Positions 16,348-16,570 of a stretch of 16,570 nucleotides of DNA are shown piece by piece (the stretch's first letter is position 1; every line of letters starts with the position of its first letter). The stretch comes from Acidobacteriota bacterium. Its GTDB lineage: Bacteria > Acidobacteriota > Terriglobia > UBA7540. The stretch is taken from NCBI GenBank assembly GCA_021789565.1, contig JAJYJL010000041.1, forward strand, positions 1-16,570. The letters run 5' to 3'. Made by a program: the position numbers and the translations under genes. Under the pieces are notes generated by a model, which did not search any database, was not told the origin of the DNA, and worked only from the letters and a program-made list of their open reading frames with translations.

Positions 16348-16359
16348 TGGCAGCGCTCC

Positions 16360-16570
16360 TTATTTGCTCATTGTTGCCTTATAGACGGAACCAATCTGCT
16401 CGGCTTCTGTAACCAGCTCCCCAAGTAGCGCCCGGAACGCCGGTGCGTGCTTTCTGTTCTTGGTCGCCACCAGCGCGTCATTTGTTGCCGCCAGCGCCTT
16501 CAAGGCTGCCTGCGTTTTGGCCAGCACGGCGTCATCCCGCTCTTCGGTGATCACGAGCTGCGGCAGCTTC
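16360..16570 (-). CDS. C-terminal part of a helical protein, cut by the window edge
   Basis: The frame is open to the right edge, so the true start lies outside. A GTG at 16554 is in frame, but the codons before it continue as sense (KLPQL), so I treat the gene as partial. The visible about 70 residues are helical and rich in Ala, Leu and Lys (AVLAKTQAALKALAATNDALVATKNRK, FRALLGELVTEAEQIG). The stop TAA overlaps the ribosome site of the next gene, indicating co-transcription. No family is recognised. Confidence 0.6.
   Translation of the reverse strand, partial: KLPQLVITEERDDAVLAKTQAALKALAATNDALVATKNRKHAPAFRALLGELVTEAEQIGSVYKATMSK

Overview
The window is GC-rich DNA of proteobacterial character. 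It has a proline tRNA with an encoded CCA end, long antisense open frames typical of high GC, and Shine-Dalgarno sites of the AGGAG type. A beta- or gammaproteobacterium is my best guess, but nothing here fixes the genus. The left part reads as the start of an integrated genomic island. A tRNA-Pro(CGG) gene (29-105) is followed directly by a tyrosine integrase (286-1815, +) and an AlpA-type excisionase/regulator (1876-2136, +). The 3' end of the tRNA is the probable attachment site; no second copy of it is visible, so the far end of the island lies outside the window.

Next come cargo genes. A second, larger tyrosine-recombinase gene on the minus strand (2200-4234) is broken by a one-base frameshift at a run of four C (2779-2782). 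An approximately 345-base AT-richer divergent gap follows, containing a long imperfect hairpin. Then comes a small SET-domain protein (4580-5215, +) of the kind usually seen in eukaryotic SMYD methyltransferases.

The centre (5342-14160, all minus strand) is a Type I restriction-modification locus in the order hsdM - hsdS - unknown 282-aa gene - GIY-YIG-like gene - fic - hsdR. Neighbours overlap or are separated by 1-2 bases, except for a 79-base gap before fic that carries repeated CTTGTT elements and probably its own promoter. HsdM and HsdS would methylate a bipartite site. HsdR (nuclease plus DEAH translocase) would cut unmodified DNA. The three inserted genes (possible Abi/HEPN-like protein, GIY-YIG nuclease-like protein, autoinhibited Fic AMP-transferase) look like accessory defence or growth-arrest modules tied to the restriction system. 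This composite locus is the most interesting part of the window.

The right end holds a structured hsdM leader with nested inverted repeats, then a minus-strand group: two small Ala-rich helical proteins (one cut by the window edge) and a cytosolic-looking phospholipase C/acid-phosphatase-family phosphoesterase with an added helical C-terminal tail. I see no rRNA, CRISPR array or insertion sequence.
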